Assembly (NCBI RefSeq): GCF_050003625.1
Contig: NC_134398.1
Location: 107,478,026-107,542,025 of the forward strand
Length of the DNA: 64,000 nucleotides
From: Haematobia irritans
Taxonomy: Eukaryota; Arthropoda; Insecta; Diptera; Muscidae
Direction: 5' to 3'
Part shown: positions 21,876-33,401 of the stretch, piece by piece
Position numbering within the stretch: position 1 is the first letter of the stretch
Layout of the letters: every line of letters begins with the position of its first letter
Position numbers and translations under genes: made by a program
Notes under the pieces: model-generated
What the model was told of the DNA's origin: nothing
The model's database searches: none
Seen by the model: only the letters and a program-made list of their open reading frames with translations

Positions 21876-22315
21876 CAGAGAATGAAGCCGCCGATTTCAG
21901 TCGCCGCCGTTCATTTTTGGCCAGTCGACGCCGCCGCCGAATATGTCGACTCACCGTGACTCAAATTTCGCCGCCAATTAATCAAACATATCGATTTAAT
22001 TCAGAAAAATGGATTACTAATTGTCGTATTTTATCCAAAATTTTGAACCTTCCACCCACAATCAATCAATTTCACGCTCCTATAATAAATTTGCAAAAAA
22101 TTAGCTCAGAAAATTTAAATGTATTGTAAATTTGATTGTAAGATTGGTAACTAATCTCAAACCCATTCGAATAACTTCAAATTGATTTTGTAATGGATAA
22201 TTGTCCGCCGCAGAATGGACAAATTTATATCGGCTTAGCCGTCAAGCCGCCGCCGCCGGAGGCAAAAATCTAGTGTCAGCCGCCGCCGACAAAAATGTGT
22301 CGGCTTCATTCTCTG
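21876..22315. mobile_element. 440-bp hAT-type MITE, GC-rich ends, 8-bp target duplication
   Basis: Terminal repeats CAGAGAATGAAGCCG and CGGCTTCATTCTCTG. Both flanks are CGCTTACG (21868-21875 and 22316-22323), the 8-bp duplication typical of hAT elements. The subterminal DNA is rich in GCCGCCGCC, unlike the AT-rich surroundings; the centre is AT-rich. No transposase gene. Confidence 0.88.
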
Positions 22316-22323
22316 CGCTTACG

Positions 22324-25200
22324 CCTTTTGCAAATTCGCCTATCAGGCAGCGACCCGTTATAGCAGATATCAGGAGTGCTATCTGACGCCTTGAGAACAC
22401 TAGCATCTCTGGTGTGCGGTTTAAGTTTAAATGGGGTCATATTTGCTTGGTGTCGTTACAACCCTTGCAATTCTCCTATCGAATATTGGTCATCATAACA
22501 GCCTTCTCACGCAGTAAGAGCTTGCAGGTGGCCAGAGGCATACCAACAAATTCTAGTTCCCCTGAAATATGTAAGGTAGTCCCTAGCCGTGCTAACACAT
22601 CTGCTTCGCAGTTCGCAGGTGAATATTGTACTGCTCAGCCATATCGTTGAGAGATTTGCGGCAGTCTATGGCCGTTTCCGAGTTAAGGAACACAGAGTCC
22701 AAGGATTTTATTGCAGGTTGACTGTCTGAGTATATATTAATGCCAATATTTGTTGGAACATTACTTCTCAGCCAATTCACCACCTCTCTTATTGCCAATA
22801 TTTCAGCCTGAAAAACACTACAGTGATTAGGTAATCTTTTCGCTATTCGAATTTCCAGATCTTAAGAATATACTGCGAACCCCACTTGTCCATTCAATTT
22901 GGAGCCATCAGTATAGAAATCTATATATCTTTTATTCCCCGGGGTCTGTGTACACCACGCCTCACTCTTGGGAATTAGAGTTTCAAACTTTTTGTCGAAA
23001 AGAGGTTTTGCAAGGGTGTAATCCACTACGTTAGGCACATCTGGCATTACTTTGAGGACCGAACTGTGACCGTACATTTTTTCCGACCACAGCGATAGCT
23101 CGCGCAACCGTTGTTGCAGCTGACCGTTTGGCCAAAATGTCTAAAGGCAATAGATGCAGCATGACATTAAGGGAGTCTGTTCCTGTCTTACCAAATGCTC
23201 CTGACATACATAAGCTCGCCATACGCTGAATTTTATCTAAACAAGTCGGTTTCTGAAGTGCCGGCCACCAGACTACAACACCATATAGCATTATAGGTCT
23301 AACTACTGCCGTGTATAGCAAATGCACAATTTTTGGTTTTAGTCCCCACTTTTCCTCTATTGCCTTTTTGCACGAGTACAAAGCTACCGTGGCTTTTCTC
23401 GCCCTTTTTTTAATATTAAGCCTAAAATTCAGCTTCCTGTCCAAAATAACGCCAAGGTATTTTGCACACTCACCAAAGGGAATTTCAATACCCCCTAAGG
23501 AAATGGTCCTAACCGTGGGAGTTTGGCGATCTTTGCAGTACATGACTAGTTTTGTCTTTGCTGGATTTACCCCAAGACCATTATCTTTCCCCCATTTCTC
23601 AGTCATCCGGAGAGCTCTCTGCATAGAGCTAGCGCCACATCATCTGCGTATGCCACCACTTTTGTCCTTTCTTTTTCTAGGGAAACAAGGTGATAGAACT
23701 CCTCCTTGGGGAGTGCCTCTGTTCATATACCTTTGTATGTTTGCTTGTCCTAGTGGCTGACATACGTCTCTTTATTAGAAGTTTGTCTACCAGCCTGAGT
23801 ATACGTGGATAACATTCAGAGTTGTCAGTCCATTTAATATCGAGCTCGGATGGACATTATTCAACGCCCCTTCGATGTCTAGAAACACCACGATTGTGTA
23901 TTCTTTGACAGATAGTGAACTTTCAATAAAGCGGACTAGTTCATGCAATGCCGTCTCAGTAGACCTGCCCTTCGAATATGCATGCTGTCGTTTCGAGAGC
24001 AAACTTGAATCCACGCTAGTTCTAAGATACATGTCTATCATCCTCTCCAGGGTCTTAAGTAGGAATGAGGATAAGCTGATTGGTCGGAAATCCTTCGCAC
24101 TCGAGTGAGAAGCTTTTCCCGCTTTAGGTATCAAGACGACTTTTGTTTCTCTCCACTTTTCTGAAATATATGCTAAGTTTACACATCGTTTATATATCAC
24201 CGTCAATTAGGGGATAATTCTTTCAGCCACTGCTTGTAATTCCGCCGGAGTATTTCCATCAGGTCCGGGGGATTTGAATGGTCCAAAGCCCATTTTATTC
24301 TAGATTCCGACACAATTTCCTCGATAGGAAATGACCGCTGAGCCTCTGTTACACCGCCAGAACATGGATCAACCGTCTGATTTCCAGGGAAGTGTGTGTC
24401 CAAAAGTACCTCCAACGTCTCCTCACTGGACGTTGTCCAATTTTCCTCCGATGTTTTAATGAAACCTGGAGCGGTGTTAGTATATGCTAGTACCTTCCGT
24501 AGTCTGGAAGCCTCTGACGTATTCTCAATACTGCTACAGTAATCATCCCAAGAGTTTTGTTGAGACCTTCTCAGATTCATCTTGTGATCTCAGATTCATC
24601 TTGTAAGTGTCCCAATCCTCCGGAGCTCTTGTGGACTATGCTTTGTTAAAGAGATTCCTGCAGGATTTCCTCATTTTACTTAACTCCGTAGTCTACCATG
24701 GCGGCCGAGTTTTTCCCCTTGGCTCTCCTCTAGGGCAAGCAGCTTTCAGTGTTGAAGGCCTTAGTAACCCGCTCCACTGCGTGTTCGATATCTTGCACAG
24801 TGCTCATATTTGTCTCTGGCGTTTCCGGTATCATCAAATTGAACGATTCCCTATACCTATTCCAATCAGCTTTCCTAACATTTGGCGGAAATATGGTCTT
24901 TGAAGTACGAACAGCCAATCTGAAACTGATGTAGCGATGATCTGAGAAGCTATGTTCCCTCAAAACTTGGAGAGGTCAACGTGACGTCCAAAACCTCTTG
25001 CCTGTTTCTGGTGACGAAGGTTGGTGCATCTCCCTTATTGCAAACTACCAGGTTAGTAAGCAAAATAAACTCTATTAGCGACTCTCCCCTTGCACTAGTA
25101 TCACTACTTCCCCAAATACTATGATGTGCATTTGCATCGCATCCAAAAATGAATTTTGTCTTTGTTTTAGTGACTCCTCAACTAAGGTCTTAGATGTGGC
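22324..25200 (-). pseudogene. LINE-M ORF2 remnant, copy C
   Basis: RNase H pieces (YTDGSKLNGQVGF near 22890; NIYSDSQPAIKSLDSV near 22700-22745) and the RT thumb (GECAKYLGVILDRKLNF near 23425-23480) are recognisable. So are RT finger segments (GRSTETALHELV near 23930-23965; FRPISLSSFLLKTLERMIDM near 24030-24095), the linker (KADWNRYRESF near 24840-24870) and the endonuclease end (SDHRYISF near 24920-24945). The catalytic YADD region is lost in a deletion near 23625-23690, and the N-terminal endonuclease half is missing. It cannot be functional. Confidence 0.8.
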
Positions 25201-25229
25201 AGCGACTCTATGTTAATATAAACACCGCA

Positions 25230-25997
25230 TGTCGTCTTCATCCAAACGACCAACCTTCCAATCGGCGGTTGGAAGATCTGGGTTACATTGTTTTAGTCTC
25301 TCTAGTATTGACTCAGGATCAGGAGGGTTTGCCGGTATCCATGCATGTGCTCTAGGTTTAGCCGGTATGTCTTTTATCGACTAACTCCAAAGCGGCTCCT
25401 TCCTAAACTTCACCAATTAGCATCAATGCAGCTTTAAAGCAATCCATAGACCTCTGGTCCGCAAAAGCTATTAACTTATAACGTCATTGATACCATCCAG
25501 CATCTTGCCGTCGAGGACTTGGTCCGGGAATCTTTTTTCGCACCTCTGAGTAGACACCAGACATCACGTTCTCAATTTCCCCCCATTTTTGCCGTGGAAT
25601 CATACCGTCCAATGCTCCTTTATTAATGATAGCCATCACAATGCTGTCATTTGCAACTGAGGCAAACGATCTTTGATCCCTTTTGGAGGATGGCAGCTCA
25701 TCCGGTGATCGTTCCCTTTTTCCAGCTTCAAGAATTCCTTGAGCCCATTTTAAGGAATCGCTTTGCTTAGCCGACAACTTGCTTGGGTCGACTGATACTA
25801 ATTTCTTTAGGATAAACAAAGCATTTCTTCGTTCCTTGAATCTCTTTCGAGAGGGATTGCCTCCTTTTGATGTCGTCTACAGGTCGACTAATTGGGCCTG
25901 ACTCTTGGTCGCTGCCCAAATTTATAACTTCAGTCGTTACCCGTCCACTGGGCCCTGCAGTTAGCAACCCAGTGGATGACTTTGAATTTCGCTGTAT
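25230..25997 (-). pseudogene. LINE-M ORF1 remnant, copy C, start codon lost
   Basis: Carries GPSGRVTTEVINLGSDQE and the DUF4780-like block near 25300-25480. The position of the start codon in copies B and D (ATGCAG) reads ATACAG here (complement of 25995-25997), so the normal start is gone. Several frame breaks follow. The C-terminal acidic tail is absent. Confidence 0.75.
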
Positions 25998-26104
25998 GGT
26001 GGTTTATTATTTCCACCACACGTGAAATTCGTAATAAGTACTTATTACTATGAAATACTCCGCTATTAGAAAACACGTCCGTTCAGTTCGACGGTTGAAT
26101 AATG

Positions 26105-26904
26105 AATCTGAATAGCCAACCCATCTAGATTGTATTTTTGTATTTTAAAAAATAAACATAAGCTTTGACGACAGAATAGTTTTTATACCAAATGAAAGTT
26201 ATACTTATTTTTAAAACAATTTATAGATTTCTGAAACGAATTAAATCATGTGCTCAAAACTTACGTTAATTTCTGGTATATGCAGGGGTAATAATAGTTT
26301 AAACATACCTTACGTGATATCACTAAGGGTGAGTTACGGCGTACGGGTACTCACCCTCTACTTATCATGATATCCGGTTTTGGGATCGTGACGATTCCCC
26401 CAAGGGTAATCAAATATAAATAACACTACTAGTATTGCCGGAACGCTATATTGTTGTTTGGGCAGTTTTAATGGACCCGCAATATCTACGTGCAGCCGCC
26501 CGGAATCGCTGTAGTCACTATCAAATACACTTGACCACGCAGGGGTAATTGGGTAGCACATTCAGCGAAGTATTTGTGTATGGCGGTTAAAGGTGCGTTG
26601 AATCCATTGACTTCAAAACATGAAATTGTACCCATCCAATGCTTTAGAATTTTTCCACTCAAATTTTGACAAGATTTGATCAAAAAGTTGTTTTCATGAA
26701 CAATTTTGCACTTTTAATTTAGGTAACGAACATCGTACACACCATAAGTCTAGTACTGAGGTAAAATTTTTGCACGAAATAATTGTATACTACCTGTATA
26801 AAACGGTTGCGCAGAATAACATAAAACAAAATAACAAAGGAAACCGCACATAGTACATAGCTTAAAATCAAAATTAAGAAAAGTAGTATAAAATTAACAG
26901 GTAA
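26105..26904. other. Unassigned stretch with one short hairpin
   Basis: No gene that I can support. 26327-26356 can fold as an 8-bp hairpin (GGGTGAGT ... ACTCACCC). A short minus-strand frame near 26490-26560 contains HVDIAGPLKLPKQQY, faintly like a retroelement integrase, but no neighbouring integrase motifs support it. Confidence 0.4.
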
Positions 26905-27290
26905 AGGTGGGTATTAAGTTCGTGTTTAGCCGAACGTGTTGAGCTATTCCCCATCAAGTTATAATAAAATTTGCAACAGATATGTATAATTTTATGCCTT
27001 TTTTACTGATTTAGTTTTCACTTTAGCAGCTAAAGGTGGGTATTAAGTTCGAGTTTAACCGCTAAAATCGTCATTTTTTCACGATTACTTTTCTTTAATA
27101 ATCCATTTTAAGGAATACAAACTTTGTTACAATTTGCTTTGGGCTATTCCCCATAAGTTATAATAAAATTTGTAACAAATATGTATAATTTTATGCCTTT
27201 TTTACTGATTCAGTTTTCACTTTAGTGGAAAAAATGACGATTTTAGCGGCTAAACTCGAACTTAATACCTACCTTAAACTCGAACTTATT
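26905..27290. mobile_element. TAA-type MITE (outer copy) interrupted by a second member of its family
   Basis: The left end AGGTGGGTATTAAGTTCG is preceded by TAA (26902-26904). The interior matches the inner element (CATAAGTTATAATAAAATTTG region). The copy is split at 27033 by the element 27034-27274. Its own right arm, GCTAAACTCGAACTTA, resumes at 27275 and is truncated near 27290. Confidence 0.7.
27034..27274. mobile_element. 241-bp MITE with ~48-bp TIRs, TAA target duplication
   Basis: The inverted ends run AGGTGGGTATTAAGTTCGAG ... and the complement ending CTTAATACCTACCT, about 48 bp with few mismatches, including CGCTAAAATCG. TAA flanks at 27031-27033 and 27275-27277. It is inserted in the terminal repeat of an older relative. 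A partial relative ends at about 36065 (ATACCCACCT). Confidence 0.85.
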
Positions 27291-28498
27291 TGAAAATCAG
27301 AATCTGTTGTTCATATAAAATCTAAAAAGCTTTTCTTAGAATAAATCTAGAAACCTTCAATTTTCAATCTGAATTTCTCATTATAAGAACTATATCATCA
27401 TCAATCAAAAATTATGCGAATTGCAATTCCGAGTTTGGGAACAAGTATTGATTTACCTCTGGTTAGAACTGTCTTCTCTTGTCTATGGTATTTTATTTCA
27501 TATTCCGTAAGTTATAGTAGGCTACCAGACATTTTTAATATGTATTTGTATTTATAACATTTTACCCGTCTATCATAAGACCTACCCTAGAAAAAAGTTA
27601 ACAATTGGCATATGTCAAATTATTACCACTTTACTTATTCAATTAGATTGGCAATAACAATTGTCAATTCTTGGAATTTTACGAATAGCTTTCCATAAAG
27701 AATTGATTACAGTTATAAATCTGGTTTTACTCAAAAAGTGTGTGTGTATATCGAATACAGACTTATCAGTGATGAGCAATCTATAAAAAAAAAAAACAAT
27801 ATTTGCAGTTATATTTCTGCTTCGGCCCTACAAGTGTGTGCTTGTGTCAAGTACACATTTTTAAGTAATGGGAATATATACATGACCGAAACAGTACATT
27901 TGTACGTTTGCACTTTCTGTGTGTGTAAACACAACCAAAACGATAGGGCGGTGAGCGAGTTTACATGTATATCTTACGGAAGATAACAGTTGTTGGCAGA
28001 CAAATGTATAGGTTGACGACGAATAAACATCATAGAATTCAATCCAAATGATGGCAACAATTTCGAGTCAAAAATAACATACTAGCATTTTAGAAAATTC
28101 TATTCTATTAATGTCGGTATGAGGTAGTAATATTTATATATATGAAGTTAAAACAAAAGTTGCTGTTTTTAAAGGAAAGTAAAAACGAAAATGTTTTAGC
28201 GCTATAATATAAACATAATTATGAATGCAATCTTCTTTGAAATGTAAAAAAGTTTAGTTTCAATCACAAATACTATTTACATGAACATTGTGCATTTTTA
28301 ACAATAAATTCCTCAGTCGCCTATCGACAGTTATGTGGGTACACACTTATATGTTTGTCAATTTGTCTTGAAGATACAGAAGAATATTTAAATTACTTTC
28401 AAATCATTTTAGTGTTGACACTGGAAATACATTTTTGTTTTTGTCATAGCTTTCCAATTGTAATGAGACTTGATAATAATAAAATATATAAAATATAC
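27291..28498. other. Unassigned AT-rich stretch
   Basis: Short open frames occur (for example 27738-27986) but show low complexity, no domain and no codon pattern that I trust. GTGTGTGT-type runs are scattered. I see no repeat termini. Confidence 0.5.
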
Positions 28499-28945
28499 CT
28501 ATATATAAAAAGAAGTGTACATTTTGATTGTCACTCCATAACTCGAGAACCGCTACATAAAATAAAAAATGGCTACATACGTTTTGTAGAATACGCAGGA
28601 TTGTTAGTAAACAACAAAAATTTTAAAGTATTTTCGTTTTGCCGAGATATGGCGATTTTTCTAAACATTATCCGTTTTCATATAAATTTTATGAATGGAA
28701 ACAATTTTTGTTTTGTTATACAGCATTACTTGGATACGAGTAAACAAAATTACAGGTGGCTGAATACGTTTTGTGTAGCATACAATTAGGATGTTGTTTA
28801 ATTCAACCGAATATACAAACACACATACATTTTTATACATGTATTTGATTGACAACATACAAATGTGATTTTTTGGAGTTTCGTAAATATTGGCAAATAT
28901 TTAATATCTAAAAAGTGATTTCAATTGTCATTGATCAAAAAAAAA

Positions 28946-30640
28946 ATGCCACCAACGCGAAGATCAACTATAGGTCGACGTACGCGTAATTCTACTTATA
29001 GGTTTAATCAAAGGAGAATACAAAGTGTTGAGGAACGCTCACAACAGAACCAAATTCAACTATTACGAAACGTACGTCGTCATACATCTGCATATTCAAC
29101 TTCATTAAATCCAACATCGAGCCGAACTACACGAACTTCACGTCGTGCTGTGCAAAATATAAAATGTGTTGTGCGAACGGTAAAGTAAAACTGCCAGCAT
29201 TTGAATCTCCCTCCGATCCACTTCATTCATTAAATTTTGGATCGTCGCAGGCTTCTAAGCATTTTTTATCTCACATTCAACAATATAATGCGGCATTTCA
29301 AATGACTTCATTTGGTGCGACCAAAATTGTAAGAGACAATTTCATGCCGACGTTTAAGGTGATTACTTCATGCGCAATATCTTTTGAAAAATGCGACCTG
29401 AACAGCATTTTTTAATGTGTGCACTAATTCTAACCCAACATAAAACTACATTTTACAACTGTTACAGATTCAAGGACAGATTTATCATCAAGCTGGCTCC
29501 TTATTGCCATATCCTGATGTTGATCATCAATGTTTACAAATTTATTTCATCGGAGATGCAAATCATGTATTGGATCGACTACAACGTCGTTGCTGCGTGT
29601 ACAAAACGACAAATTATTTTTGAAATTCAAACATTTTTACATCAGCACAATGGATTAATTCGATTGTTTAAAACCGCTCTCGATCGTATGCCATATGATG
29701 ATCACAGAATAATTATTAGGGCTGACAAGACGCCCTTTGGAGAGTATGCGAGAAGATTTAATGCACCAACAATTTATGAAGTGGCCATTGTAATGGTTGG
29801 AGACCAGTTTCAATCTCGCGATTTTGTGCTTCATCGAAGGAATGAAGCATTACGCCATGTTCCAGAGCTTCACCGAAGATATGATGCATTGCAATATCCA
29901 TTTTTACACTGGAAAGGTGACGTAGAAAAAAAGTTAGTGGAATGAATTATTATTCATAAAGATTCATGATTCGGCCACAAGACGACAACTATATTATGCG
30001 ATGTGGTAAACTATTTCACCAATACGCTGTAGATATGTATGCGAAAATTGAAACAGAACGGCTTAATTACCTCCGATTCAATCAAGCGAAATTGCATAAA
30101 ATTACATTTTACAACTGTTACAGATTCAAGGACAGATTTATCATCAAGCTGGCTCCTTATTGCCATATCCTGATGTTGATCATCAATTTTTACAGATTTA
30201 TTTCATCGGAGATGCAAATCATGAATTGGATCGACTACAACGTCGTTGCTGCGTGTACAAAACGACAAATTATTTTTGAAATTCAAACATTTTTACATCA
30301 GCACAATGGATTCATTCGATTGTTTACAACCGCTCTCGATCGTATGTCATCTGATGATCACAGAATAATTATTAGGGCTGACAAGACGCCCTTTGGAGAG
30401 CATGCGAGAAGATTTAATGCACCAACAATTGATGAAGTGACCATTGTAATGGTTGGAGACCAGTTTCAATCTCGCGATTTTGTGCTTCATCGAAGGAATG
30501 AAGCATTACGCCGTGTTTCAGAGCTTAACCGAAGATATGATGCATTGCAATATCCATTATTACACTGGAAAGGTGACGACGGCTATCATATCAATATACG
30601 AATGATAGATCCACGAACCGGTAAAATATATATGATTTAA
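28946..30640 (+). pseudogene. Helitron Rep/helicase N-terminal region, tandemly duplicated
   Basis: Starts MPPTRRSTIGRRTRN, a typical basic Helitron leader. After a frameshift near 29164 comes GKVKLPAFESPSDPLHSL and TSFGATKIVRDNFMPTFK to 29358. A GT-AG intron (29359-29467) then restores the usual protein order, with IQGQIYHQAGSLLPYPDVDH next. Further blocks are IIRADKTPFGEYARRFNAPT, VMVGDQFQSRDFVLHRRNEA and YDALQYPFLHWKGD. The segment 29440-29920 recurs at 30095-30580 after a piece of later sequence (PQDDNYIMRCGKLFHQYAVD, 29966-30090). Two frames are used and stops interrupt. These blocks belong to the Helitron_like_N region. The HUH nuclease core and the helicase are missing. Confidence 0.82.
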
Positions 30641-30675
30641 TTTTAATATGTACTCATTTCATAACAAGAAGGCAG

Positions 30676-31845
30676 GATTTTAATTATACCCTCCACCATA
30701 GGATGGGGGTATATTAACTTTGTCATTCCGTTTGTAACACATCGAAATATTGCTCTAAGACCCCATAAAGTATGTATATTCTGGGTCGTGGTGAAATTCT
30801 GAGTCGATCTAAGCATGTCCGTCCGTCCGTCTGTCCGTATGTCCGTCCGTCTGTGGAAATCACGCTAACTTCCGAACGAAACTAGCTATCGACTTGAAAC
30901 TTGGCACAAGTAGTTGTTATTGATGTAGGTCGGATGGTATTGAAAATGGGCCATATAAACCGATCCCCAAATTTGGCTTGCGGAGCCTTCCGGAGCAGCA
31001 AAATTCATCCGATCCGGTTGAAATTTGGTACGTGGTCTAAGTATACGGTCTCTAACAACCATGCAAAAATTGGTCAATATCGGTCCATAATTATATATAG
31101 CCCCCATATAAACCGATCCCCAGATTTGACCTCCGGAGCCTCTTGGAGGGGCAAAATTCATCCGATCCGGTTGAAATTTGGTACCTGATGTTAGTATACG
31201 GTCTCTAACAACCATGCAAAAATTGGTCCATATCGGTCCATAAATATATATAGCTCCCATATAAACCGATCCCCAGATTTGACCTCCGGAGCCTCTTGGA
31301 GGAGCACACTTCATCCTACCCGATTGAAATTTGGTACGTGGTGTTAGTATATGGTCTCTAACAACCATGCAAAAACTGGTCCATATCGGTCCATAATTAT
31401 ATATAGCTCCCATATAAACCGATCCCCAGATTTGACCTCCGGAGCCTCTTGGAGGGGCAAAATTCATCCGATCCGTTTGAAATTGGGTACCTGATGTTAG
31501 TATATGGTCTCTAACAAGCTTGCAAAAATTGGTCCATATCGGTCCATAATTATATATAGCTCCCATATAAACCGATCCCCAGATTTGAACTCTGGAGCCT
31601 CTTGGATGAGCAAAATTCATCCGATCCAATTGAAATTTAGAACGTGGTGTTAGTATATGGTCTCTAACAACCATGCAAAAATTGGTCCATATCGGTCCAT
31701 AATTATATATAGCTCCCATATAAACCGATCCCCAGATTTGACCTCCGGAGCCTCTTGGAGGAGCAAAAGTCATCCGATGCGGTTGAAATTTGGTACATTT
31801 CGTTAGTATATGGCCTCTAACAGCCATGTAAAAATTGTCAAATTT
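30676..31845 (+). repeat. R2 dispersed repeat with 153-bp tandem modules
   Basis: Begins TATACCCTCCACCATAGGAT; a GTCCGTCCGTCTGTCCG block follows near 30820-30855. About five modules of 153 bp follow, each with TATATATAGCTCCCATATAA and GATCCCCAGATTTGACCTCC. Because 153 is divisible by 3, a 324-codon frame stays open on the minus strand, repeating a 51-residue unit (QIWGSVYMGAIYNYGPIWTN); I do not regard it as a gene. It is inserted in the Helitron. Confidence 0.75.
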
Positions 31846-31847
31846 TA

Positions 31848-32135
31848 TTACTATAGACAATTTTGTAAAAAATTTATTTCTGTAGAAAATTATGTCAACA
31901 TTTTATTTCTATAGACAATTTTGTCAACATTTTATTTCTATAGAACATTTTGTCAACATTTTATTTCTATAGAAAATTTTGTCAACATTTTATTTCTATA
32001 GAAAATTTTGTCAACATTTTACTTTCATAGAAAAGTAAAATTCTATAGAAAATTTTGTCAAGTTTTTATTTCTATATAAAATTTTGTCAAAATTTTATTT
32101 CTATAGAAAATTTTGTCAAACTGAATTATATACGT
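31848..32135. repeat. Minisatellite, ~26-bp TTTTATTTCTATAGAAAATT unit
   Basis: About ten degenerate copies of a 25-28 bp unit containing TTTCTATAGAAAATTTTGTC. The same unit is present at 33640-33930 (reverse), 38058-38330 and 39190-40115. Confidence 0.85.
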
Positions 32136-32229
32136 ATTTAATCGGCCTTTTTTTTTTTTGTTTAATATATACCCCTTATGGACTAACTTACAATTTAGAA
32201 GACAGTGTTAAAAAGTTTTACGATAACTT

Positions 32230-32520
32230 GCCATCGGCAAGTGTTATTATGCGATGTGGTAAACTATTTCACCAATACGCTGTAGATATGTATGCGAAAA
32301 TTGAAACAGAACGGCTTAATTACCTCCGATTCAATCAAGCGAAATTGCGATCGGAAGAATATATACACTTGCGAGATGCAATAGTGAATGATGGCAATGT
32401 TATTGATATCTGACGTTTAACAATATTACCATCGACATGTGTTGGCAGTCCCGACATATTCATAACATTCACATGGCCTGCTCAAGAGTTGGAGCTCCAA
32501 ATAGTTTGTTTGTGCTCGCT
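32230..32520 (+). pseudogene. Helitron Rep fragment near the 3' end
   Basis: IMRCGKLFHQYAVDMYAKIE and RSEEYIHLRDAIVNDGNVID continue the Helitron_like_N order after the interrupting R2 repeat. After a stop come traces of RLTILPST..VGSP and DIFITFTW near 32412-32480, then a jump to the 3' non-coding end. It duplicates the piece at 29990-30095. Confidence 0.75.
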
Positions 32521-32626
32521 TCAAATGGACAAACGAAAAACATTGTATATCAAAATGTTTTGGATTGACAATATTAAATTTCATATTCATAAAATAAACT
32601 ATAATATTTCATTTCTTCTTTGGTTG

Positions 32627-32656
32627 GTTGCAACAAAGTGCAACTGGGTCCGCTAG
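32627..32656 (+). other. Helitron 3' terminal hairpin and CTAG end
   Basis: GTTGCA (32627-32632) pairs with TGCAAC (32639-32644) around loop ACAAAG, followed after 8 nt by CTAG. This is the expected termination signal of rolling-circle transposition. The next base is T, as expected for insertion between A and T. Confidence 0.8.
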
Positions 32657-33204
32657 TAATAATATAAGTATGGTTTTTATACAATACAATGAAAAAAGGA
32701 TCCATGTGCTTTTTTTCCAACACACATTGGAAAGCGCAATGTTCACTTCATAAACATAAACAAACTGATGCAAACAAAATAATATCCCCGAATCATTTGG
32801 TTTTCTGTTTCTGCTAAAAAATTCTGATAAAATTTGTGTAATAGCTCATTCACATTAGGCTCGAAATCTATTAAAAGTAGATTTGAAAGCCCTTTTTTAT
32901 AAGGAAAATGACAATTGAAATCTAGTTAACCTAGATTTTGGAAGTGTAATGTGAATGTTATATAATGTACGATAGTTTAAAAAATTTCCATATTCGAGCG
33001 TAATGGTAAAATAAATAAAAATAAATCATAAAAAAACTATGTAACCTTAGAAGCAAAACTGCCTATTGAAGTTGAAAAAGCTGGAATTAATTTAACTTTC
33101 GTCAAAGAATTATGCGGCGTTTTCATTCTGTGTTGACCTATAGTACTTCATTGCTTACTCACACTTTCTGTACTTTTAAAAAATTTTTACGTTTTGAACG
33201 TTAA
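32657..33204. other. Unassigned AT-rich stretch
   Basis: No open frame, terminal repeat or promoter that I can support. Confidence 0.5.
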
Positions 33205-33401
33205 ACAAGTAAGTAAAGTAGAAAGTCGGGGGGGCCGACTATATCATACCCTAAACCACTCTTACTGAATTAGTAATCATAAGCATTTGTGGGGTAACAT
33301 TGATATAGGTCTGGGAGATAAACCGCAGTTGCATATTTAAGAAAATTAAGGGGTACATGTTCATGGGTGCTTTGTCTCAATCTGACTATAGCTCATAGTC
33401 A

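Larger units (their letters stand above)
21628..26104 (-). mobile_element. LINE-M copy C, nearly full length, decayed
   Basis: Same layout as copy B. The 3' end has three GGTTA repeats (21628-21645) and the 5' end near 26100 carries the shared TTCGACGGTTGAATA. A hAT-type MITE interrupts the 3' UTR/RNase H side (21876-22315). Much of the endonuclease N-terminal half is deleted around 25200. Many substitutions relative to B and D indicate an older copy. Confidence 0.85.
28499..32656 (+). mobile_element. Helitron, scrambled and non-autonomous
   Basis: The 3' end is textbook: a 6-bp stem hairpin (32627-32644) lies 8 nt before the terminal CTAG (32653-32656). The 5' end is placed near 28499, where CCTATATATAAAAAGAAGTG and CACTCCATAACTCGAGAACC resemble known insect Helitron starts; the expected TC is not perfect. 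Inside are Rep/helicase N-terminal fragments, partly duplicated, and the R2 repeat. Helitrons transpose by rolling-circle replication without target duplication. No helicase domain remains. Confidence 0.82.

Noticed and set aside
26358..26683. Minus-strand frames with HVDIAGPLKLPKQQY, suggestive of an integrase
   Set aside because: No zinc finger, second aspartate or glutamate motif nearby and no LTRs; too short and isolated.
28355..28789. 144-codon plus-strand frame
   Set aside because: It crosses the inferred Helitron 5' end, is low complexity and Phe/Ile-rich as expected of AT-rich DNA, and has no domain.
30886..31860. A 324-codon open frame as a protein-coding gene
   Set aside because: It is explained by a tandem repeat of 153 bp (divisible by three), runs into minisatellite at its start and matches no protein family I know.
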